Shown: piece after piece, positions 15,583-24,786 of the stretch | Position numbering within the stretch: position 1 is the stretch's first letter | Layout: every line of letters begins with the position of its first letter | NCBI GenBank assembly: GCA_030550395.1 | Contig: JAUQPL010000004.1 | Coordinates: 1-37,500 of the forward strand | DNA length: 37,500 nucleotides | Origin: Bacteroidota bacterium | Lineage (GTDB): Bacteria > Bacteroidota > Ignavibacteria > Kapaibacteriales > HRBIN21 | Reading direction: 5' to 3' | Position numbers and translations under genes: made by a program | Notes under the pieces: model-generated | Seen by the model: the letters and a program-made list of their open reading frames with translations, nothing else | The model's database searches: none | Told to the model about the DNA's origin: nothing

Positions 15583-15972
15583 TCAGACACGCCGCCGCTT
15601 AGGGGGACGGCATCCATTGTGAGGAATTGGAGTCGCATCGACGATAGAAAGAATTTCTAAGCCTGCTTGAGCAACGGCTCGGATAGCGGCTTCGCGACCA
15701 GCCCCTGGTCCTTTCACAATGACGTCAACTTTGCGTAAGCCCATTTCGTAAGCTTCACGGGCAGCCCGTTCAGCAGCTAACTGGGCTGCATATGGGGTAC
15801 TTTTCTTAGTCCCACGGAAGCCGATCCGACCACCGGAGGACCACGTTAGGACATTCCCGTAAGGGTCTGTAACGGTCACAATCGTGTTATTGAAGGTTGC
15901 CTGGATGTAGACACGACCATGCGTTTCGGTAACTGTTTTCTTACGGGCACGCTTACCCTTCGGTGTTGCCAT
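15583..15972 (-). CDS. rpsK: 30S ribosomal protein S11
   Basis: S11 sits on the 30S platform and helps shape the E site with S7. The 129-residue product has [36 protein letters not shown], the [14 protein letters not shown] turn and the conserved C-terminus [18 protein letters not shown]. It lies 22 bases downstream of rpsM within the same transcript. Confidence 0.97.
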   Translation of the reverse strand: MATPKGKRARKKTVTETHGRVYIQATFNNTIVTVTDPYGNVLTWSSGGRIGFRGTKKSTPYAAQLAAERAAREAYEMGLRKVDVIVKGPGAGREAAIRAVAQAGLEILSIVDATPIPHNGCRPPKRRRV

Positions 15973-15994
15973 GGACGGTATCTGTTCGTTAAGC

Positions 15995-16372
15995 CTACTT
16001 CTTCACAGCCTTCTTCTTGCCGGCTACGGTCTTCCGCTTTCCTTTACGGGTGCGGGCATTTGTGCGGGTCCGTTGGCCGCGGACGGGCAGCCCCATTTTA
16101 TGGCGGAGCCCTCGGTAGCAGCCAATATCGATGAGGCGCTTGATGTTCATCTGCACCTCACTCCGGAGCTGCCCTTCCACTTTGTAGTCTTGGATCACGG
16201 AACGGATGCGAGCAATTTCCTCATCGGTCCATTCCATAACCTTCTTCATCGGGTCTACCTGGGCCCGCTGGAGGACCTCTAAGGCTCGGGTTCGCCCAAT
16301 GCCGTAGATGTATGTCAGCGCAATGAAACCGCGCTTATTCTTTGGTAGATCAACACCGGCAATCCGCGCCAT
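15995..16372 (-). CDS. rpsM: 30S ribosomal protein S13
   Basis: S13 in the 30S head contacts L5 and P-site tRNA. The 125-residue product begins [20 protein letters not shown], followed by [14 protein letters not shown]; the C-terminal part has [26 protein letters not shown], whose basic tail reaches the P site. The extra Lys-rich end ([14 protein letters not shown]) is a common extension. Confidence 0.97.
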   Translation of the reverse strand: MARIAGVDLPKNKRGFIALTYIYGIGRTRALEVLQRAQVDPMKKVMEWTDEEIARIRSVIQDYKVEGQLRSEVQMNIKRLIDIGCYRGLRHKMGLPVRGQRTRTNARTRKGKRKTVAGKKKAVKK

Positions 16373-16395
16373 GGATGGATTCCTGTTAGTCTGAG

Positions 16396-16512
16396 TTACC
16401 CTTGTCGTTGTTTGAAGCGTGGATTCTTCTTGTTGATGATGTAGATGCGCCCTTTACGACGCACGATTTTGTCGTCGGGGTGACGTCGTTTGACCGAAGC
16501 TTGCACTTTCAT
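16396..16512 (-). CDS. rpmJ: 50S ribosomal protein L36, zinc-free form
   Basis: A 38-residue protein found by reading the minus strand between rpsM and infA: it starts [20 protein letters not shown] and ends NPRFKQRQG. The zinc-binding form has a C-x2-C...C...H motif; here those positions are non-cysteine (RRHPDD), so this is the C-minus paralogue that needs no zinc. It is 23 bases upstream of rpsM and follows infA by 22 bases, the standard position. Confidence 0.95.
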   Translation of the reverse strand: MKVQASVKRRHPDDKIVRRKGRIYIINKKNPRFKQRQG

Positions 16513-16534
16513 CGCCCAAGCACGCTCGGAGGTC

Positions 16535-16753
16535 CTACTTGTACCGGTAGATAATGCGCCCCTTGGTTAGATCGTAGGGCGATAGCTCTAAGGTAACCCG
16601 GTCGCCGGGCAGGATCTTGATGTAATTGAGCCGCATCTTGCCCGAGATGTGGGCAATGACCTTATGTCCGTTGTCCAGTCGGACAACGAACTGGGTCCCG
16701 GGTAGGGTCTCCTCCACGATACCATCAACCCGGATGGGCTGCTCTTTGGGCAT
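16535..16753 (-). CDS. infA: Translation initiation factor IF-1
   Basis: IF-1 occupies the ribosomal A site during initiation. The 72-residue OB-fold has [20 protein letters not shown], the [20 protein letters not shown] stretch and the family end [11 protein letters not shown]. It starts 3 bases after the map stop. Confidence 0.97.
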   Translation of the reverse strand: MPKEQPIRVDGIVEETLPGTQFVVRLDNGHKVIAHISGKMRLNYIKILPGDRVTLELSPYDLTKGRIIYRYK

Positions 16754-16756
16754 GAG

Positions 16757-17539
16757 TTACCAATGGGTCAATACGACTGGAGGTGTTTCAACAAGCACTG
16801 TATGTTCAAAGTGTGCGGCTAAAGAGCCGTCAGCAGTATATACCGTCCAGCCATCGGCAGCGGTGCAAACTTCGGGCAGACCAGCCGTCACCATGGGTTC
16901 GATGGCGAGGGCTTGCCCACTCCGGAGACGTTCATTAGGGAACCGCCACCGCCAGCTCCCCGTTGGCACAAAGTTGGGAATAGAGGGCGATTCATGCAAT
17001 CGCCGCCCAATCCCATGGCCACTTAGCTCACGTACAACGGAGTAGTAGTGACGCTCGACATGACGCTGAATTGCAGTAGCAATATCATAGACCCGGTTTC
17101 CGGGTATCGCCTGTTCAATTCCCAGCCAGAGGGCTTCTTCGGTGACCTGGAGTAAGTGGCGTGCCTTATCATCAATAGTACCGATGCCGACTGTAAAAGC
17201 CGCATCGGCGTAGTATCCGTTCTTTCGGACCCCGCAGTCAATGGAGACGATGTCTCCTTCACGGAAGAAGCGGTCTGTTGCTGGCATGCCATGGACAACT
17301 TCATGATTGATGGAGATGCAGAGCGTGTAGGGGTAGCGCCGTCCATCAACTACGTACCCTTTGAAGGCAGGTTCAGCCCCGCAAGAGCGAATGAGGTCCT
17401 CAGCGAGCAGGTCCAGCTCCATAGTCATCACACCGGGTTTCAGTTCCTTCCGTAGTCGTTGGAGGACGTCGGAGAGAACTTGTGCTGCCTGCTCTACCCC
17501 GCGGCGGACTGAAGATAATATGGCAGGAAAGGCGCCCAT
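16757..17539 (-). CDS. map: Methionine aminopeptidase, type I
   Basis: The enzyme removes the initiator methionine from new proteins. Metal ligands are Asp101 (VSIDCG), Asp112 (YYADAAFT), His175 (GHGIG), Glu214 (IEPM) and Glu245 (FEHTVLV), with the substrate His83 (VHGMP). Length is 260 residues. An insertion around residues 192-204 (PTGSWRWRFPNE) replaces the usual short turn. Its ATG shares one base with the secY stop (TGATG), so translation is coupled. Confidence 0.96.
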   Translation of the reverse strand: MGAFPAILSSVRRGVEQAAQVLSDVLQRLRKELKPGVMTMELDLLAEDLIRSCGAEPAFKGYVVDGRRYPYTLCISINHEVVHGMPATDRFFREGDIVSIDCGVRKNGYYADAAFTVGIGTIDDKARHLLQVTEEALWLGIEQAIPGNRVYDIATAIQRHVERHYYSVVRELSGHGIGRRLHESPSIPNFVPTGSWRWRFPNERLRSGQALAIEPMVTAGLPEVCTAADGWTVYTADGSLAAHFEHTVLVETPPVVLTHW

Positions 17540-18894
17540 CAGTATCCCCGTACTACGCCAATACCGCGTCCTCGGAGCCGTCCACTCTTCATAAAGCCGT
17601 CGTAGTGGCGCATGAGTAAGTAGGATTCAATCTGCTGCAGGGTATCTAATGCCACCCCGACGACGATAAGCAGGCTTGTCCCACCGAAGAAGGAGGCAAG
17701 TTCAGAAGGGACATTGAGCACGTTATGTACAAAGACGGGTAAAATGGCCACGACAGCCAAGAAGAGAGCTCCCGGCAGCGTGATGCGGGTCAGCACGCGA
17801 TCAATGTACTCTGCTGTCGGCGCTCCCGGACGGATGCCGGGAATGAACCCGCCCTGTTTCTTGATCGTATCGGCAACCTCCCGTGGATTGAAAACGATGG
17901 CGGTGTAAAAGTAGGCGAAGAACACAATCATCACGCTGTAGACAATTGCGTAGATGAAGGAGCGCTCGCTAAAGAGAGCAGCCACTTTCTCTAAAAAGTG
18001 ACTTTCGGGGAAGAAAGTGTAGATGGTCGCAGGAATGAAGAGGATTGCTTGTGCGAAGACAATCGGCATGACACCGGAAGTATTGACGCGGAGAGGTAAG
18101 TATTGCGTGGTCCCGCCGTAGACTTTTCGCCCCACGACCCGTCGGGCGTACTGGATAGGGATGCGCCGGATGCCCTGGGTTACATAGACTACAGCCGTGA
18201 CAACCGCTGCCAGCAATGCTATGATGATAACGTCGGTAACCCACAGCCGGGAGCCAATGGCGATGAGCTGAATTTCCTGGGCAATAGCCACGGGCAAGCG
18301 GGCAATGATCCCAATGAAAAGGATCAGGGAAATTCCGTTACCGATTCCCCGTTCGGTGATTTGCTCCCCAAGCCACATCAGAAAGATTGTCCCAGCGCTC
18401 ATGAGGATGATAGCGCTCAGCGTGAAGCCCAAGCCTGGGTGGGGGACTATAGGTCCTCCATTTGGCACCTGCATACTGCTGAGCTTGATGCTCACGCCCC
18501 ACGCTTGCAAGGCAGCGATGAAAACGGTGAGGACGCGGGTGTATTGATTAATCTTCCGGCGCCCTTCCTCCCCTTCGCGCTGGAGACGTTGGACTTCGGG
18601 GATGACGGCAGCGGCTAACTGCAGGATAATGGAGGCAGAAATATACGGCATAATGCCCAAGGCGAAAATGGCAGCGTTTGAAAATGCACCTCCGACAAAC
18701 AGGTCATAAAGTCCAAAAAGCGTGTTGTCCATGCCCTGTGCAGAGACCTGTTCTAAGGCGTACACGTCAACGCCCGGGAGCGTGATGTGGCTGCCAATAC
18801 GCACAACGACGAGAACCCCGAGCGTGAAGAGGATACGTTGGCGCAGTTCTTCAATGCGCCAAATGTTCTTGAGAGTTTCAATGAACCGTGCCAT
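17539..18894 (-). CDS. secY: Protein translocase subunit SecY
   Basis: SecY is the channel of the Sec translocon. The 451-residue protein has ten hydrophobic segments; the plug region, LFGLYDLFVGGAFSNAAIFALGIMPYISASI, and the cytosolic loop GNGISLILFIGII are recognisable, with QQGGFIPGIRPG-like KKQGGFIPGIRPG near residue 345 and LRGRGIG near the C-terminus. It overlaps rplO by 17 bases upstream and touches map downstream. Confidence 0.97.
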   Translation of the reverse strand: MARFIETLKNIWRIEELRQRILFTLGVLVVVRIGSHITLPGVDVYALEQVSAQGMDNTLFGLYDLFVGGAFSNAAIFALGIMPYISASIILQLAAAVIPEVQRLQREGEEGRRKINQYTRVLTVFIAALQAWGVSIKLSSMQVPNGGPIVPHPGLGFTLSAIILMSAGTIFLMWLGEQITERGIGNGISLILFIGIIARLPVAIAQEIQLIAIGSRLWVTDVIIIALLAAVVTAVVYVTQGIRRIPIQYARRVVGRKVYGGTTQYLPLRVNTSGVMPIVFAQAILFIPATIYTFFPESHFLEKVAALFSERSFIYAIVYSVMIVFFAYFYTAIVFNPREVADTIKKQGGFIPGIRPGAPTAEYIDRVLTRITLPGALFLAVVAILPVFVHNVLNVPSELASFFGGTSLLIVVGVALDTLQQIESYLLMRHYDGFMKSGRLRGRGIGVVRGY

Positions 18895-19354
18895 AGGTCA
18901 CAACCTTCCCGCCGGCTGACACAATCTTCTGTTGGGCGCTTGCAGAAAAGCGATGGGCGTGGATCTCCAGTGGGGCAGTGAGCTCTCCCTCACCCAAGAG
19001 CTTGACCGGTTTGGTTCGGCTTCGGATGACCTTGAGCTGGTAGAGCACCTCGGGAGTGACCGTAGCACCGGGACGAATTCGCCCTTGGTCTACCAATTGC
19101 TGCAGATGCCCGACATTCACCTCTTGGTATTCCACGCGCAGCGGATTCCGGAAGCCCCGTTTCGGCAGCCGGCGATGCAAGGGCATTTGCCCGCCTTCAA
19201 AGCCCGGGGGCTGGGAGAAACCGGACCGAGAACGGTGTCCCTTGTGCCCTCGCGTCGCCGTCCGACCATGCCCTGAACCAACACCACGTCCGATCCGTTT
19301 GGGTTTTGAGCGTGAACCCGGTGCTGGACGCAATGAACCAATGTGAACGGTCAT
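18878..19354 (-). CDS. rplO: 50S ribosomal protein L15
   Basis: L15 is a late-assembly protein of the large subunit. It opens with GSLRPAPGSRSKPKRIGRG, then the Gly/Arg-rich GSGHGRTATRGHKG extension that threads through 23S rRNA; the globular C-terminal half has VTPEVLYQL and KLLGEGELTAPLEIHAHRFS. Length 158. Its ATG overlaps the rpmD stop by 4 bases and its end overlaps secY. Confidence 0.96.
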   Translation of the reverse strand: MTVHIGSLRPAPGSRSKPKRIGRGVGSGHGRTATRGHKGHRSRSGFSQPPGFEGGQMPLHRRLPKRGFRNPLRVEYQEVNVGHLQQLVDQGRIRPGATVTPEVLYQLKVIRSRTKPVKLLGEGELTAPLEIHAHRFSASAQQKIVSAGGKVVTYGTVH

Positions 19355-19551
19355 GGTGTCTCCGGTTCGTTGACTTCTTCAACTCGCACCAAGTGCTTTA
19401 CCTTTGCAATCATACCGAGAATCTGCGGATTCTTCGGCTGGATAACGCTCCAGTTGGGCCGTCCTAAGCCTAAAGCCCGGATAGTCCGCTTCTGCTTTTC
19501 CTGGGCACCGATGATACTCCGTACTTGCGTAATCTTAAGCTTCGTTGCCAT
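19351..19551 (-). CDS. rpmD: 50S ribosomal protein L30
   Basis: A 66-residue L30 starting [20 protein letters not shown], with the family's [12 protein letters not shown] stretch and [13 protein letters not shown] end. ATG at 19551 is chosen over 19569, since the family begins directly with the K-I-T-x-V-R strand. It overlaps rpsE by 17 bases. Confidence 0.95.
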   Translation of the reverse strand: MATKLKITQVRSIIGAQEKQKRTIRALGLGRPNWSVIQPKNPQILGMIAKVKHLVRVEEVNEPETP

Positions 19552-20086
19552 TGTGACTCCGAATCTCACCCTGGAGAACTTTCTCTACAGGCACCCCCAA
19601 ACGCCGGGCTACCGCATGGACATCCTCCAACATCATGAGAGCCTTTAAGGTAGCCTTAACGACGTTATGGGGGTTTGTCGAACCCAAACACTTCGTCAGC
19701 ACATCCTGGACCCCTGCCAGTTCCAGGACAGCACGGACTCCTCCGGCGGCAATGACCCCCGTTCCGCGAGCGGCAGGACGCAAGAGAACTTTTGCTGCCT
19801 TGTATTTGGCGTATACCTCATGGGGAATCGTGGTTCCATGGAGGGGGACTTTGATGAGGTTCTTCCGTGCTGCTTCCGTAGCCTTGGTAACAGCATCGGT
19901 GACTTCACCTGCTTTCCCCATACCGAAGCCTACGTGGCCATGACCATCCCCGACAACCACCAAAGCAGTAAAGCTGAAGCGCCGTCCACCGGCAACCACT
20001 TTTGCCGTCCGACCTACATAGACAACCTTTTCCTTCAGCTCTACCGCTGGTACCCGTAACCGCGATGTCTTAATGAAGCGCCCCAT
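19535..20086 (-). CDS. rpsE: 30S ribosomal protein S5
   Basis: S5 lies at the mRNA entry channel and affects fidelity. The double-stranded-RNA-binding N domain has [24 protein letters not shown] and [13 protein letters not shown]; the C domain has [20 protein letters not shown] and [18 protein letters not shown] 20086 has a GAGGTGG ribosome-binding site and gives 183 residues; a GTG nine bases earlier is less likely. Confidence 0.96.
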   Translation of the reverse strand: MGRFIKTSRLRVPAVELKEKVVYVGRTAKVVAGGRRFSFTALVVVGDGHGHVGFGMGKAGEVTDAVTKATEAARKNLIKVPLHGTTIPHEVYAKYKAAKVLLRPAARGTGVIAAGGVRAVLELAGVQDVLTKCLGSTNPHNVVKATLKALMMLEDVHAVARRLGVPVEKVLQGEIRSHNGNEA

Positions 20087-20108
20087 TTTTTCCACCTCGG
20101 ACCGACTT

Positions 20109-20489
20109 TTAAAACTCTAAACCCGCCTGGCGAGCAGCCTCTGCCAGAGCCTTGACGCGTCCGTGGTATTTGTAGCCATTCCGATCAAAAGCAACCTTGC
20201 GAATTCCTATAGCAAGGGCACGCTCAGCTAGGATGCGCCCGACGATTTCTGCCTGAGCCTTCTTAGGTCTTACTCCAGCTACAAGTGGGCGAATCTGCCC
20301 GTCCAGCGTTGAAGCAGAAACCAGTGTATGCCCTCGCTCATCGTCTATGAGCTGCGCATAAATGTGCTTCAGACTCCGATAGACACTCAGCCGGGGTCGC
20401 TCTGCTGTCCCTGTGATCTTCTTCCGAATGCGGAGCTTCCGCCGAAACCGTCGGCGTTCTTTTAACTTCTGTGTGTGGCGGATATCCAT
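20109..20489 (-). CDS. rplR: 50S ribosomal protein L18
   Basis: L18 brings 5S rRNA to the large subunit with L5. The basic N-terminus ([16 protein letters not shown]) is followed by [20 protein letters not shown] and the C-terminal [28 protein letters not shown], as expected. ATG 20489 gives 126 residues; ATG 20504 would add five and is possible. Confidence 0.95.
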   Translation of the reverse strand: MDIRHTQKLKERRRFRRKLRIRKKITGTAERPRLSVYRSLKHIYAQLIDDERGHTLVSASTLDGQIRPLVAGVRPKKAQAEIVGRILAERALAIGIRKVAFDRNGYKYHGRVKALAEAARQAGLEF

Positions 20490-20507
20490 GACCCCATTGT
20501 GCATGCT

Positions 20508-21050
20508 TTACCGACCCGCTGCTTTACCGGCTTTGCGCCGGATATATTCGCCTTCGTATCGAATCCCTTTCCCCTTGTATGGCTCTGGCGGGCGGAGTGC
20601 TCGAATGCGAGCGGCGACTTCGCCAACCAGTTGTTTGTCAATGCCCGATACCTGAATCGTGTTCGGAGCGGGGACCGATAGCGTGATACCTTCCGGAGGG
20701 ATGAACAACACCGGGTGCGAATAGCCAATCGTGAGCAGCACGCGATTGGCACCACGGAGTTCCGCGCGGTATCCAATCCCTTCTATCTGCAAACTTCGGG
20801 TAAAGCCTGTGGTCACGCCTTGGATGGCGGAGGCTGCTAAAGCGCGAGCTAAACCATGGGCGGCTTTTACTTTCTTGTCGTCACTTCGGCGTGAAAAATG
20901 TAGCGCCCCTTGGTTATACTGACATTCAATACCCGGTGGCAGGGGAACCCGCAATCCCCCTTTGGGACCCCGAACGATGAGGCTATCATGGTGGATTTCT
21001 ACCTCTACTCCAGCAGGAACCGGCAATGGGCGTTTGCCAATGCGCGACAT
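20508..21050 (-). CDS. rplF: 50S ribosomal protein L6
   Basis: L6 supports the sarcin-ricin loop region where GTPase factors bind. MSRIGKRPLPVPAGVEV is the standard start, KGPxG appears as RGPKGGLRVPL, and the C-terminal RRPPEPYKGKGIRYxGE-like stretch (RPPEPYKGKGIRYEGEYIRRKAGK) is complete. Length 180. It begins 12 bases after rpsH. Confidence 0.97.
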   Translation of the reverse strand: MSRIGKRPLPVPAGVEVEIHHDSLIVRGPKGGLRVPLPPGIECQYNQGALHFSRRSDDKKVKAAHGLARALAASAIQGVTTGFTRSLQIEGIGYRAELRGANRVLLTIGYSHPVLFIPPEGITLSVPAPNTIQVSGIDKQLVGEVAARIRALRPPEPYKGKGIRYEGEYIRRKAGKAAGR

Positions 21051-21062
21051 TGTGGCCTCTGC

Positions 21063-21461
21063 TCAAAAGACCGTACAAATAATTTCCCCGCCAATCCCCA
21101 AGCGGCGGGCTTGTTTATCTGTCATGACTCCTCGGGAAGTAGAGACGATGGCAATTCCGAGTCCATTTTTTACCCTTGGGAGCTCCTTTGCACCAGCATA
21201 AATGCGCCGACCGGGCTTGCTGACCCGAACGATTTCCCGCAGTGCTGCAACACCTCCGCTGTAGCGGAGAGTCAGCCGGAGGACTCCTTGTTTGCCATCA
21301 TCGATGTATTCGTAGTCAGCGATGTAGCCCCATTCCTTCAAGATTGCAGCAATAGCAATTTTCAGCCGTGAAGCTGGAGCTTCCACTGTTCGGTGCCGTG
21401 CTCGGTAGGCATTGCGAATACGAGTTAGGAAGTCACCAATGGGATCGCTAACGACAGCCAT
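21063..21461 (-). CDS. rpsH: 30S ribosomal protein S8
   Basis: S8 binds central-domain 16S rRNA and in many bacteria regulates its own operon. DPIGDFLTRIRNAYRARH opens the protein, KEWGYIADYEYID follows, and the C-terminal VSTSRGVMTDKQARRLGIGGE is the rRNA-contact motif. ATG 21461 gives 132 residues; the reading to 21653 overlaps rpsN in another frame and is not used. Confidence 0.97.
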   Translation of the reverse strand: MAVVSDPIGDFLTRIRNAYRARHRTVEAPASRLKIAIAAILKEWGYIADYEYIDDGKQGVLRLTLRYSGGVAALREIVRVSKPGRRIYAGAKELPRVKNGLGIAIVSTSRGVMTDKQARRLGIGGEIICTVF

Positions 21462-21478
21462 AGCTTTCCAACCATTCT

Positions 21479-21748
21479 TCACCAACTTGCCTTCCGAACC
21501 CCCGGAATCTTGCCTTCTAGAGCGAGCTGACGTAGCACGATGCGGCATAATCCGAATTTCCGGTATACCGCTCGTGCTCGTCCTGTCACAAAGCAGCGAT
21601 TTTGAATGCGTACCGGAGAGCTGTTTCGGGGGAGTCTGTGGAGTTCCTCCCAACGTCCTTCGCGCTTGAGGCGCTCGCGCAAAGCGGCATACTTTTGAGC
21701 TAAGCGCTTCCGTTTCTCGTTGCGGGCGATCACGCTGATTTTGGCCAT
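21479..21748 (-). CDS. rpsN: 30S ribosomal protein S14, zinc-free long form
   Basis: The 89-residue product is the long type of S14: [20 protein letters not shown] at the start and [20 protein letters not shown] at the core, ending IPGVRKASW. Only two cysteines are present in the core and the C-x2-C...C-x2-C zinc ribbon of the short form is absent. Together with the zinc-free L36, this suggests ribosomes that do not depend on zinc at these sites. Confidence 0.96.
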   Translation of the reverse strand: MAKISVIARNEKRKRLAQKYAALRERLKREGRWEELHRLPRNSSPVRIQNRCFVTGRARAVYRKFGLCRIVLRQLALEGKIPGVRKASW

Positions 21749-21756
21749 GTCAGAGT

Positions 21757-22380
21757 TTAACCACGTTTCTGGAACGGAAATCCAAACTCGCTGAGGAGAG
21801 CATAAGCTTCCTCGTCTGTCGGTGCTGTGGTCACAAAGGTGATGTCCATACCGAGGATGTGGTTGACCTTGTCTACGTCAATTTCCGGGAAGATAATCTG
21901 CTCCTTGATCCCGACCGTGTAGTTCCCCCGTCCATCGAAGCTTTTGTCTGAGAAGCCCCGGAAGTCGCGAATGCGGGGGACGGCGATATTGATGAAGCGA
22001 TCCAGGAACTCATACATCCGTGCCCGCCGCAGAGTAACCATGCATCCAATCGGCATGCCCGCTCGAAGCTTGAAATTAGCAATGGATTTCCGGGCATAAG
22101 TAACAATGGGACGCTGTCCGGCGATAAGCTCTAAGTGGTTGAAGGCTTCTTGCAGAATCCGGAGGTCCTGCGTTGCTCGTCCGATCCCCATGTTGAGGAC
22201 AATCTTCTCTAATCGGGGTACCTGCATGACAGAGCGATACCCAAAGCGCTTCATCAGGGTTGGGACAATGTGCTCTTTATAGTACAGCCACAATCGTGGA
22301 GGCGGGACTGGACCCACATACTCTTCGTACCGGGGTCCTTCGGGCTTGAACTCAACGAGCTTGCGTTTGGTGCGTGCCAT
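21757..22380 (-). CDS. rplE: 50S ribosomal protein L5
   Basis: L5 anchors 5S rRNA and contacts S13 across the subunits. Core motifs are [39 protein letters not shown], then [23 protein letters not shown] and FPEIDVDKV. It has 207 residues, with an N-terminal extension of about 20 residues ([17 protein letters not shown]) longer than the E. coli protein. Confidence 0.96.
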   Translation of the reverse strand: MARTKRKLVEFKPEGPRYEEYVGPVPPPRLWLYYKEHIVPTLMKRFGYRSVMQVPRLEKIVLNMGIGRATQDLRILQEAFNHLELIAGQRPIVTYARKSIANFKLRAGMPIGCMVTLRRARMYEFLDRFINIAVPRIRDFRGFSDKSFDGRGNYTVGIKEQIIFPEIDVDKVNHILGMDITFVTTAPTDEEAYALLSEFGFPFQKRG

Positions 22381-22389
22381 CGCTTTCCG

Positions 22390-22713
22390 CTATGGAATTT
22401 CTTCGCCAGTTGTTTTTGCAATCCGAATGCGAACGATTTTCCCGTCGCGCTCTACCCGGCGGATACTGACCCGGGTCGGGCGCCCATTGCTGTCTACGAG
22501 CATGACATTAGAGTAATGGATGGGTATCTCCTTGCTAATGATGCCCCCCTGAGGATAGCGAGGGCTGGGACGTACGTGCTTTTTGCGGATGTTGACTCCT
22601 TCCACTAAGACCCGCATTGTCTTCGGATAGACCGCCAAGACCTTACCGATTTTGCCTTTATCGTTGCCGGCAATGACCATAACGGTATCACCCCGCTTAA
22701 TCTTGAGTCCCAT
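22390..22713 (-). CDS. rplX: 50S ribosomal protein L24
   Basis: L24 is an early-assembly protein that binds the 5' domain of 23S rRNA. The KOW motif is KRGDTVMVIAGNDKGKIGKVL near the start, then VEGVNIRKKHVRPS and the C-terminal SNVMLVDSNGRPTRV. Length 107. Spacing to rplE is 9 bases. Confidence 0.96.
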   Translation of the reverse strand: MGLKIKRGDTVMVIAGNDKGKIGKVLAVYPKTMRVLVEGVNIRKKHVRPSPRYPQGGIISKEIPIHYSNVMLVDSNGRPTRVSIRRVERDGKIVRIRIAKTTGEEIP

Positions 22714-22738
22714 TGCCTCTTCGCTTTCCTATGCTGGG

Positions 22739-23107
22739 TTAGACAACTTCCGGTGCCAGCGAGACGATTTTCAGAAAGTTCTTCTCCCGAAGTTCGCGGG
22801 CAACGGGTCCGAAGACCCGTGTACCCCGCGGTTCACCTGCAGGGGTCAGAAGGACAACGGCATTGTCATCAAAGCGGACATAGGTACCATCTCTACGACG
22901 AATCTCCTTCCGTGTTCGCACAATGACGGCTCGATGGACTTCTCCCTTTTTAACACCGGAGTGTGGTACGGCCGATTTAACGGAGACAACAATGACGTCA
23001 CCGACGGTGCCGTACCGGCGATTGCTCCCACCCAGCACGCGAATGCAGCGGACAACCTTTGCCCCAGAGTTATCGGCAACGATCAGGTTGGATTCTTGCT
23101 GGATCAT
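22739..23107 (-). CDS. rplN: 50S ribosomal protein L14
   Basis: L14 forms an inter-subunit bridge. The 122-residue protein starts [20 protein letters not shown], and has [29 protein letters not shown] and the end [19 protein letters not shown]. Its start overlaps the rpsQ stop by four bases. Confidence 0.97.
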   Translation of the reverse strand: MIQQESNLIVADNSGAKVVRCIRVLGGSNRRYGTVGDVIVVSVKSAVPHSGVKKGEVHRAVIVRTRKEIRRRDGTYVRFDDNAVVLLTPAGEPRGTRVFGPVARELREKNFLKIVSLAPEVV

Positions 23108-23502
23108 GGGGTCAGTTCTTCTCCTACTTGGTGAGACCGTTGGATGATTTCCACCAACATCCAGCGCTTATGGCGGCTTAATGGACGCCATTCCACGATT
23201 TTGACGATATCGCCCACGCGGCACTGGTTGTATTCATCGTGTGCCATAACCTTTGTAGTGCGCTTGTAGGGCTTTTTGTAGAGAGGATGCATGACGACTC
23301 GCTCAATTGCCACGACGATAGTTTTATTGGGTTTGTTGCTGACAACGCGCCCAATACGAACTTTCCGCCCACCGAAATGCCGAGACTGTGGAGGAGCTTC
23401 TGCAGGTAGCTCTGTTAGAGCAGCTCCTGCTTCGGTAGGCTGTATTGGTTGGGATGAGGAAGCTGTTTGTTCGTGCTGTTCCATGGCTGCCGGCTGACTC
23501 AT
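23104..23502 (-). CDS. rpsQ: 30S ribosomal protein S17 with N-terminal extension
   Basis: S17 binds 16S rRNA in the body. The conserved domain starts only around residue 47 ([20 protein letters not shown]), continuing [19 protein letters not shown] and [19 protein letters not shown]. Before it come about 45 low-complexity residues rich in Gln, Ser, Pro, Ala and Glu. ATG 23502 overlaps the rpmC stop (ATGA), so translation is coupled and the extension is likely real; a shorter start at the internal ATG 23484 would still leave about 40 extra residues. Total 132 residues compared with about 85 in most bacteria. Confidence 0.93.
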   Translation of the reverse strand: MSQPAAMEQHEQTASSSQPIQPTEAGAALTELPAEAPPQSRHFGGRKVRIGRVVSNKPNKTIVVAIERVVMHPLYKKPYKRTTKVMAHDEYNQCRVGDIVKIVEWRPLSRHKRWMLVEIIQRSHQVGEELTP

Positions 23503-23702
23503 ACCCGTACTCCACGTTCCCACAGGATCGTCTTGATGCGTGCAATGTCTTTGCGGAGAGTCCGCAAACCAGCGGTGTTCTCTAACTGTTTGAGCGCATG
23601 TTGGAAGCGCATCTTTTGGAGTGTCGCTTCTGTTTCCCGCAACAGTTGCCGAAGTTCTTCTGTTGTCAGCTGTCGTAGTTCCGAGGGCTTGCGAGGTTTC
23701 AT
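23499..23702 (-). CDS. rpmC: 50S ribosomal protein L29
   Basis: A 67-residue helical L29 at the tunnel exit, where SRP and trigger factor dock. [20 protein letters not shown] and then [29 protein letters not shown]-type helices match the family; the second helix ends ERGVRV. Start and stop overlap rplP and rpsQ by four bases each. Confidence 0.95.
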   Translation of the reverse strand: MKPRKPSELRQLTTEELRQLLRETEATLQKMRFQHALKQLENTAGLRTLRKDIARIKTILWERGVRV

Positions 23703-24124
23703 GCCGCCGCGGTCAGCTCGGGTCGTTGGACAATCTTTGTTTTGATGGAGAGTTTATGAGCTGCCAAACGGAGGGCTTCGTGAGCCGCCTCCGGCGATAC
23801 GCCATCAACCTCGAAGAGAATACGTCCACGTTTGACAACAGCAACCCACAGCTCAGGACTTCCTTTTCCGCCACCCATGCGGGTTTCCAGGGGTTTTTTG
23901 GTGACGGGCTTATCGGGGAAAACCCGAATCCAGATTTTCCCACCGCGTTTAAGGTAGCGGCTGATTGCAATGCGGGCAGCTTCTATCTGTTGCGCTGTGA
24001 CCCAACCTCCTTCAATTGCTTTGAGTCCGAACGAGCCGAACGCGAGGGTCGCCCCCCGGAGGCTTTTCCCGCGGACGCGCCCACGCTGAGTTTTTCGGTA
24101 CCGAGGACGACGTGGCATCAGCAT
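23699..24124 (-). CDS. rplP: 50S ribosomal protein L16
   Basis: L16 organises the A-site tRNA elbow contact. [16 protein letters not shown] opens it; [28 protein letters not shown] and [21 protein letters not shown] are the conserved core. Length 141. It begins 3 bases after the rpsC stop. Confidence 0.97.
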   Translation of the reverse strand: MLMPRRPRYRKTQRGRVRGKSLRGATLAFGSFGLKAIEGGWVTAQQIEAARIAISRYLKRGGKIWIRVFPDKPVTKKPLETRMGGGKGSPELWVAVVKRGRILFEVDGVSPEAAHEALRLAAHKLSIKTKIVQRPELTAAA

Positions 24125-24127
24125 GGC

Positions 24128-24784
24128 TTATCCTCCACGCTCTCGAGCAGAACGCCGTTGCAAAATTTCACCGCGGCAGATCCAGACTTTTACCCCAATG
24201 GTTCCATAGATGGTATAGGCAGTTGCAAACCCGTAGTCAATGTCGGCCCGGAGTGTGTTCAGGGGAACGCGCCCCTGAAGGTACTGTTCCTTACGGGACA
24301 TCTCTGCGCCGCCTAATCGCCCTGAGCATTTAATGCGAATTCCTTCCGCCCCCATGCGCATGGCAGCCGTTACTGCCTGCTTCATCGCGCGGCGGAAGGA
24401 AATTCGGTTTTCAATCTGCTGTGCAATGTTCTCTGCAACGAGCTGAGCATCTAACTCTGGGCGTTTGATTTCCGAAATCCGCACTCGGACGTCCTTCCCA
24501 CCGGTCAATTGGCGCAGCTCTTCTTCCAGTTGGGCAATATCTTTCCCAGAGCGCCCGATAATCACGCCGGGACGGGAGCTGTGGATGGTAATAGTTACGG
24601 TCTTCCCGCTCCGTTCAATGACAATGCGCGACACACCGGCGTGCTTCAAGCGCTGCTTAAGATACGTGCGCAGCTGGATGTCCTCGTGGAGCTTTTCGGC
24701 AAAATTCTTCTCGTCAAACCAGTAAGCATCTCCTTCCCGGGTAATACCGAGTCGGAATCCAATTGGGTGGACTTTCTGTCCCAC
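24128..24784 (-). CDS. rpsC: 30S ribosomal protein S3
   Basis: S3 forms the mRNA entry channel with S4 and S5. The chosen start is GTG 24784, two bases after the rplV stop, because the family begins M-G-Q-K-V-H-P; here [16 protein letters not shown]. The KH domain has [20 protein letters not shown], and the C domain [22 protein letters not shown] and [20 protein letters not shown]. Length 218. The in-frame ATG at 24865 lies inside rplV and would add 27 unrelated residues. Confidence 0.96.
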   Translation of the reverse strand: MGQKVHPIGFRLGITREGDAYWFDEKNFAEKLHEDIQLRTYLKQRLKHAGVSRIVIERSGKTVTITIHSSRPGVIIGRSGKDIAQLEEELRQLTGGKDVRVRISEIKRPELDAQLVAENIAQQIENRISFRRAMKQAVTAAMRMGAEGIRIKCSGRLGGAEMSRKEQYLQGRVPLNTLRADIDYGFATAYTIYGTIGVKVWICRGEILQRRSARERGG

Positions 24785-24786
24785 GG

